This document shows positions 5,834 through 9,196 of a stretch of 9,196 nt of DNA, in pieces. This DNA is from an uncultured Lachnospira sp. (lineage in GTDB: Bacteria > Bacillota > Clostridia > Lachnospirales > Lachnospiraceae), in NCBI GenBank assembly GCA_934358235.1, contig CAKRKK010000087.1:1-9196 (forward strand), read 5' to 3'. The position numbers were made by a program, and so were the translations under genes. How positions within the stretch are numbered: position 1 is the first letter of the stretch; the number at the start of each line of letters is the position of its first letter. A model generated the notes under the pieces. The model did not search any database. It saw nothing but the letters and a program-made list of their open reading frames with translations, and was not told the DNA's origin.

Positions 5834-5876
5834 TTCCCATTTTTCCATATTTTTAATATATGCAGGACAATGGGAG
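5834..5876 (+). promoter_or_regulatory. Possible pairing that hides the sortase ribosome binding site
   Basis: In the fba-sortase spacer TTCCCATT (5834-5841) is complementary to AATGGGAG (5869-5876), counting one G-U pair, around a 27-nt AU-rich loop. The 3' arm contains GGGAG, the only ribosome-binding-like sequence before the sortase ATG at 5881. Folding would lower sortase translation relative to fba. It lacks a U-tract, so it is not a terminator. The pairing is seen; the role is inferred. Confidence 0.35.
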
Positions 5877-5880
5877 TGCT

Positions 5881-6855
5881 ATGAGCGATAAAGATAAAGA
5901 TTTAAGCAATTACAACAATGATAATAATGATATAAACAATGATATATCAGATATTGACAACAGCGATATTCTGTTAGAAGATGATAAAGATATTGACAAC
6001 GATGACCTTAATTATGAAGCTGACAGCGATATTGATGAGGATGATGCCGATGCCGTATTTGACAGAAACGAAAAGGCACGTAAGCATTCAAGAATAATAC
6101 GCGGGATTATTCTTGCCATATCTGTTGCTGTATTCATATTTGCCGCCTATAACCTGATTAATATATTCCTTGAATATCACAAGGCTGATGTCATATATGA
6201 TAATATAAGTCAGGATGTGCTTGATGAGGATTCACATACTAAGGTTGTAATAGGCGATGATGAGCAGGAGGTTGAAGTTCCATTCAAGTATAATCATGAA
6301 GCTCTGCTGAGTATTAATCCACAGGGCATAGGTTATATGTATATTCCATCTATAAACTGTAGACTTCCTATGGTCAGGGGTGAGGATAATGATTATTATC
6401 TTACACACACATTTAACAATGAATATAGTGCTAATGGCTGTCTGTTTGAAGATTACAGAATTAACGGCGGCCTTACTTCAAGCCACGTAATTATATATGG
6501 ACATAATATGAGAAATGGTGCTATGTTTGGAAAGCTGAAGTCCTATGAGGATTATTCCTTCTGGAATTCAGCCAGCAATAGCGTATTCTACATATATACA
6601 GGCAATGTAATCAAGGAATATAAAATATTTAGCTGTTACATAAGTGAAGCTGTAAGTGATACCTATACCTTTAACTTCCCTACTCTTTCATCTATGAGAG
6701 AGTATGCTGCCAATATGAAAGCCAAGTCAATGTATGAAACCGGTGTGGATGTTTCTGATGCAACGCAGGTTGTTACACTTTCCACTTGCACCAACGATGG
6801 TTCACAACGATTTATTGTACATGGAATGTATGTTGGAGAGGCCTCATTAGAATAG
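5881..6855 (+). CDS. srtB: Class B sortase (cysteine transpeptidase) with acidic N-terminal tail
   Basis: This membrane-anchored transpeptidase joins sorted surface proteins to the cell wall. From the start chosen here it has 324 aa. An in-frame ATG at 5860 would add 7 residues but has no ribosome binding site, whereas GGGAG lies 4 nt before 5881. Residues about 1-66 are a very acidic, Asp/Asn-rich low-complexity cytoplasmic tail. A basic stretch (ARKHSRIIRG) then leads into one membrane helix at about 76-97. The extracellular sortase domain covers about 135-320. It has catalytic His208 in YGHNMRNGAMFGKL, Cys303 in TLSTC and Arg310 in SQRFIVHG. The YGHNM and TLSTC motifs and the domain length fit class B. 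No sorting-signal protein is encoded in the window, so its substrates lie elsewhere. It may be cotranscribed with fba (48-nt gap, no terminator seen). Confidence 0.93.
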   Translation: MSDKDKDLSNYNNDNNDINNDISDIDNSDILLEDDKDIDNDDLNYEADSDIDEDDADAVFDRNEKARKHSRIIRGIILAISVAVFIFAAYNLINIFLEYHKADVIYDNISQDVLDEDSHTKVVIGDDEQEVEVPFKYNHEALLSINPQGIGYMYIPSINCRLPMVRGEDNDYYLTHTFNNEYSANGCLFEDYRINGGLTSSHVIIYGHNMRNGAMFGKLKSYEDYSFWNSASNSVFYIYTGNVIKEYKIFSCYISEAVSDTYTFNFPTLSSMREYAANMKAKSMYETGVDVSDATQVVTLSTCTNDGSQRFIVHGMYVGEASLE

Positions 6856-6921
6856 TATTAATATAACAATCATTATACTGAATAATTAATTATTTAATTT
6901 TTTTAATATTTTTACAAAAAG

Positions 6922-6948
6922 AACTTGCATTATTATCAGTAATGAGTT
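6922..6948. promoter_or_regulatory. Dyad overlapping the glutamine synthetase promoter
   Basis: AACT (6922-6925) pairs with AGTT (6945-6948), and CATTAT (6928-6933) pairs with GTAATG (6939-6944, one G-U) around TATCA, with TG bulged. It fills the space between the proposed -35 and -10, so it could be a repressor operator. As RNA it is followed by ATTTTATTT and could instead be a weak terminator for the sortase transcript. Confidence 0.4.
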
Positions 6949-6953
6949 ATTTT
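6925..6953 (+). promoter_or_regulatory. Putative promoter of the glutamine synthetase gene
   Basis: TTGCAT (6925-6930), 17 nt and TATTTT (6948-6953) resemble a sigma-A promoter with modest box matches. Transcription would begin near 6960, exactly where the structured leader (6961 onward) starts, which is the main support. Confidence 0.45.
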
Positions 6954-6960
6954 ATTTAAA

Positions 6961-7008
6961 GACAACAAATGCTTGTCACTAATCAAATAAGGTAGAACAA
7001 AGGCGTTC
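6961..7008 (+). promoter_or_regulatory. Candidate ANTAR-protein antitermination leader (two stem-loops)
   Basis: The second stem-loop is clear: GAAC (6995-6998) and GTTC (7005-7008) close a six-base loop AAAGGC with A at position 1 and G at position 4, the hexaloop rule for RNA sites of ANTAR antiterminators. A first stem-loop lies at 6961-6977. GACAA/TTGTC can pair with a 7-nt loop, or ACA/TGT can pair to give hexaloop AATGCT, which also has A1 and G4. The linker is about 18 nt. The loop and 3' half of the second stem-loop are also the 5' arm of the terminator at 6999-7050, so the two folds exclude each other. A bound ANTAR regulator would let transcription reach the glutamine synthetase gene. 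The first stem-loop is the weak point of the call. Confidence 0.6.
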
Positions 7009-7050
7009 ATATTATGCATTTAAATATATGTATATGTGGATGCCTTTTTT
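6999..7050 (+). terminator. Intrinsic terminator (attenuator) in the glutamine synthetase leader
   Basis: AAAGGCGTTCATAT (6999-7012) pairs over 14 bp with ATATGTGGATGCCTTT (descending arm 7034-7047). Three of the pairs are G-U and hold only in plus-strand RNA. The stem is followed by, and merges into, TTTTTT (7045-7050). It lies about 50 nt before the glutamine synthetase ATG with no gene in between, so it must be read through to express that gene, which marks it as a regulated attenuator. Confidence 0.78.
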
Positions 7051-7099
7051 AGTTTTACTAATAGAATAATAATCTATGAAAAGGAAGGATGAAAAAGTT

Positions 7100-9196
7100 A
7101 TGAGCGAAAAATTCAATGTAGCTGACATCTTCGGCGAAAATGTGTTCAACGACGCAGTTATGAAAGAGCGTTTACCAAAAAACGTTTACAAAAATCTTAA
7201 GTTAGCAATTGCAGGTGTTCAGGAATTAAATATTACTGATGCAGATGTTATTGCTAATGCAATGAAGAATTGGGCTATCGAAAAAGGCGCAACTCATTAC
7301 ACACACTGGTTCCAGCCTTTGACAGGAACTACTGCTGAAAAGCATGATTCATTTATTTCAGCACCTAATGAAAACGGAAAGGTTCTTATGGAATTCTCTG
7401 GTAAAGAATTAATAAAGGGCGAGCCAGATGCTTCATCATTCCCTTCAGGTGGTCTTCGTGCTACATTCGAGGCAAGAGGATATACAGCCTGGGACTGCAC
7501 ATCACCAGCCTTTGTTCGTGAAGGTGCACAGGGTGCAACTCTTTGTATTCCTACAGCTTTCTGTTCTTATACAGGAGAAGCACTTGACCAGAAGACACCG
7601 CTTCTTCGTTCTATGGATGCTGTTAATGAGCAGGCTTTAAGAATATTAAAGTTATTCGGTAATACAACATCTAAGAAGGTTACTCCTTCTGTTGGTGCTG
7701 AACAGGAATACTTTATTGTAGATAGAGAAAAGTATCTTAAGAGAAAGGATCTTATCTTCTCTGGACGTACATTATTCGGTGCTATGCCACCAAAGGGACA
7801 GGAACTTGATGATCACTACTTCGGTTCTATCCGCGAAAGAATCGCTGCATTTATGAAGGATATCAACGAGGAATTATGGAAGCTCGGCGTATCTGCCAAG
7901 ACACAGCATAATGAAGTTGCTCCAGCTCAGCACGAGTTAGCTCCTATATATGCACAGTGTAATATTGCTACTGATAACAACCAGCTTATGATGGAGGTTA
8001 TGAAGAAGGTTGCTTACAGACATGGTCTTGTATGCCTTCTCCACGAGAAGCCATTTGCCGGTGTAAATGGTTCAGGTAAGCACAACAACTGGTCAATCAC
8101 AACTGATGATGGCATCAATCTTCTTGAGCCTGGTAAGACACCTCACGAAAACATCCAGTTCTTACTTGTACTCGGTGCTATTATGAAGGCTGTTGATACA
8201 CACGCTGATCTTTTAAGAGAATCTGCTTCTGATGTTGGTAATGACCACAGACTTGGAGCTAATGAAGCACCTCCAGCTATTATTTCTATGTTCCTTGGTG
8301 AACAGCTTGAGGATGTTGTTATGCAGCTTATTGACAAGGGTGATGCTACAAGCTCTATACAGAAGGGTAAGTTAAAGACTGGTGCTTCTACACTTCCTGA
8401 CCTTAACAAAGATGCTACGGATAGAAACAGAACTTCACCATTTGCATTTACTGGTAATAAGTTTGAATTCCGTATGGTAGGTTCATCAGATTCAATCGCT
8501 CCTGCTAACGTAGTTCTTAATACAATCGTTGCAGAAAGCTTTAAGGAAATCGCTGATCAGCTTGACGGCGTAGAGAACTTTGATATGGCTGTACATGATC
8601 TTATCAAGAAGCTCTTTACTGATCATCACAGAATCGTATTTAACGGTAACGGTTACTCAGATGCATGGGTTGAGGAGGCTGAAAGAAGAGGTCTTCCAAA
8701 CATCAAGTCTATGGTTGATGCTATTCCTGCCCTTACAACTCCTAAGGCTGTTAAGCTCTTTGAAAGCTTTGGTGTATTTACAGAGGCTGAATTAAAGTCA
8801 AGAGCTGAGATTAAGTATGAAGCTTATGCAAAGGCTATCAATATCGAAGCTAAGACAATGATTGATATGGCTGGAAAGCAGATTATTCCTTCAGTTATTT
8901 CTTACACAACTGAGCTTGCTAACTCTGTTATTACAGTTAAGGAGGCTGGTGCTGATGCTTCAGTTCAGGAAGAACTTCTTACAGAAGTATCTGGATACTT
9001 AAAGGATATGAAGAAGGCTTACAAGAGTCTTATTGATGTTACAGCTATTGCTTCTACAATTGATGATATTGTTGCGCAGGCTACATATTTCAGAGATGAA
9101 GTTAAAACTACTATGGATGAGTTAAGAGCACCTGCTGATAAGCTTGAAATGATCGTAGATAAGGAATTCTGGCCATTCCCAAGCTATGGAGATCTT
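7100..9196 (+). CDS. glnN: Glutamine synthetase type III (runs off the right edge)
   Basis: The frame is open for 699 codons to the window end. GSIII proteins are about 690-730 aa and commonly end in a [15 protein letters not shown] sequence, as here ([10 protein letters not shown]), so only a few codons seem missing. The enzyme makes glutamine from glutamate, ammonia and ATP in the cytoplasm and is the main ammonium-assimilation step. GSIII forms large dodecamers. Visible motifs are GAEQEYF (199-205, metal-binding glutamates), [13 protein letters not shown] (267-279), [10 protein letters not shown] (323-332, glutamate and ATP site), [14 protein letters not shown] (380-393, GSIII-specific) and [16 protein letters not shown] (443-458, active-site arginines and metal Glu). 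The region from about 560 is the helical GSIII tail. AAGGAAGGA (7081-7089) lies 10 nt before ATG. Expression is probably controlled by the leader attenuator upstream. Confidence 0.96.
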   Translation, partial: MSEKFNVADIFGENVFNDAVMKERLPKNVYKNLKLAIAGVQELNITDADVIANAMKNWAIEKGATHYTHWFQPLTGTTAEKHDSFISAPNENGKVLMEFSGKELIKGEPDASSFPSGGLRATFEARGYTAWDCTSPAFVREGAQGATLCIPTAFCSYTGEALDQKTPLLRSMDAVNEQALRILKLFGNTTSKKVTPSVGAEQEYFIVDREKYLKRKDLIFSGRTLFGAMPPKGQELDDHYFGSIRERIAAFMKDINEELWKLGVSAKTQHNEVAPAQHELAPIYAQCNIATDNNQLMMEVMKKVAYRHGLVCLLHEKPFAGVNGSGKHNNWSITTDDGINLLEPGKTPHENIQFLLVLGAIMKAVDTHADLLRESASDVGNDHRLGANEAPPAIISMFLGEQLEDVVMQLIDKGDATSSIQKGKLKTGASTLPDLNKDATDRNRTSPFAFTGNKFEFRMVGSSDSIAPANVVLNTIVAESFKEIADQLDGVENFDMAVHDLIKKLFTDHHRIVFNGNGYSDAWVEEAERRGLPNIKSMVDAIPALTTPKAVKLFESFGVFTEAELKSRAEIKYEAYAKAINIEAKTMIDMAGKQIIPSVISYTTELANSVITVKEAGADASVQEELLTEVSGYLKDMKKAYKSLIDVTAIASTIDDIVAQATYFRDEVKTTMDELRAPADKLEMIVDKEFWPFPSYGDL

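Noticed and set aside
5292..5840. 182-aa minus-strand ORF inside fba
   Set aside because: It is antisense to a conserved enzyme with all active-site motifs, its translation looks like no protein family, and it has no ribosome binding site of note.
6881..6907. AATAATTAATTATT palindrome followed by a T-run as a sortase terminator
   Set aside because: The stem is short and purely A-T, so it would be unstable; the dyad at 6922-6948 is at least as likely.
7297..8795. Short ORFs on both strands inside glutamine synthetase (for example 7297-7500, 8143-8409, 8580-8795)
   Set aside because: All overlap the continuous conserved GSIII frame and carry no recognisable domain.
1..9196. Defence, toxin-antitoxin, prophage or biosynthetic system
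   Set aside because: Every substantial ORF is explained by housekeeping or envelope families; no nuclease, integrase, transposase, reverse transcriptase, toxin or tailoring enzyme is present.

Overview
The window reads as chromosome of an AT-rich, low-GC Gram-positive, most likely a gut-type Clostridia (Lachnospiraceae-like). The reasons are strong AGGAGG-type ribosome binding sites, a Bacillus-type class II fructose-bisphosphate aldolase, a class B sortase, a type III glutamine synthetase, and a paired zinc-ribbon/TPM-domain membrane operon. The genes are housekeeping and envelope genes. I see no phage, plasmid, insertion sequence, CRISPR array, or rRNA or tRNA gene.

Left part (1-1941): a degenerate 16-bp tandem repeat at the window edge, a strong hairpin terminator, then a leftward GNAT-family acetyltransferase gene divergent from a cyclophilin-type peptidyl-prolyl isomerase. 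The two annotated start codons are only 18 bp apart, and overlapping divergent promoter-like sequences lie inside the first codons of the acetyltransferase ORF. Its true start is therefore probably further in. Downstream of the isomerase are degenerate ~30-bp repeats and a perfect 16-bp palindrome that lacks a U-tract.

Middle part (1942-4968): a leftward, translationally coupled two-gene operon. It encodes a double zinc-ribbon membrane protein followed by a TPM-domain membrane protein, resembling YdjG/YdjH of the Bacillus subtilis pspA-ydjGHI envelope-stress locus. Next comes a small leftward two-helix membrane protein of unknown function with its own bidirectional hairpin terminator. A ~317-bp divergent intergenic region then carries the aldolase promoter.

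Right part (4969-9196): rightward fba (glycolysis/gluconeogenesis), a class B sortase with an unusually acidic cytoplasmic tail, and a type III glutamine synthetase that runs off the right edge, probably only a few codons short of its stop.

The most interesting non-coding element is the glutamine synthetase leader (about 6960-7050). A promoter-like sequence is followed by a weak first hairpin, then a second hairpin whose hexaloop is AAAGGC (A at position 1, G at position 4). The 5' arm of a 14-bp intrinsic terminator with six U's begins exactly at that hexaloop. This is the layout of an ANTAR-protein antitermination leader and implies nitrogen-responsive attenuation of glutamine synthetase. 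No wholly new multi-gene system is evident. The unexplained signals are regulatory and repeat structures around ordinary genes.
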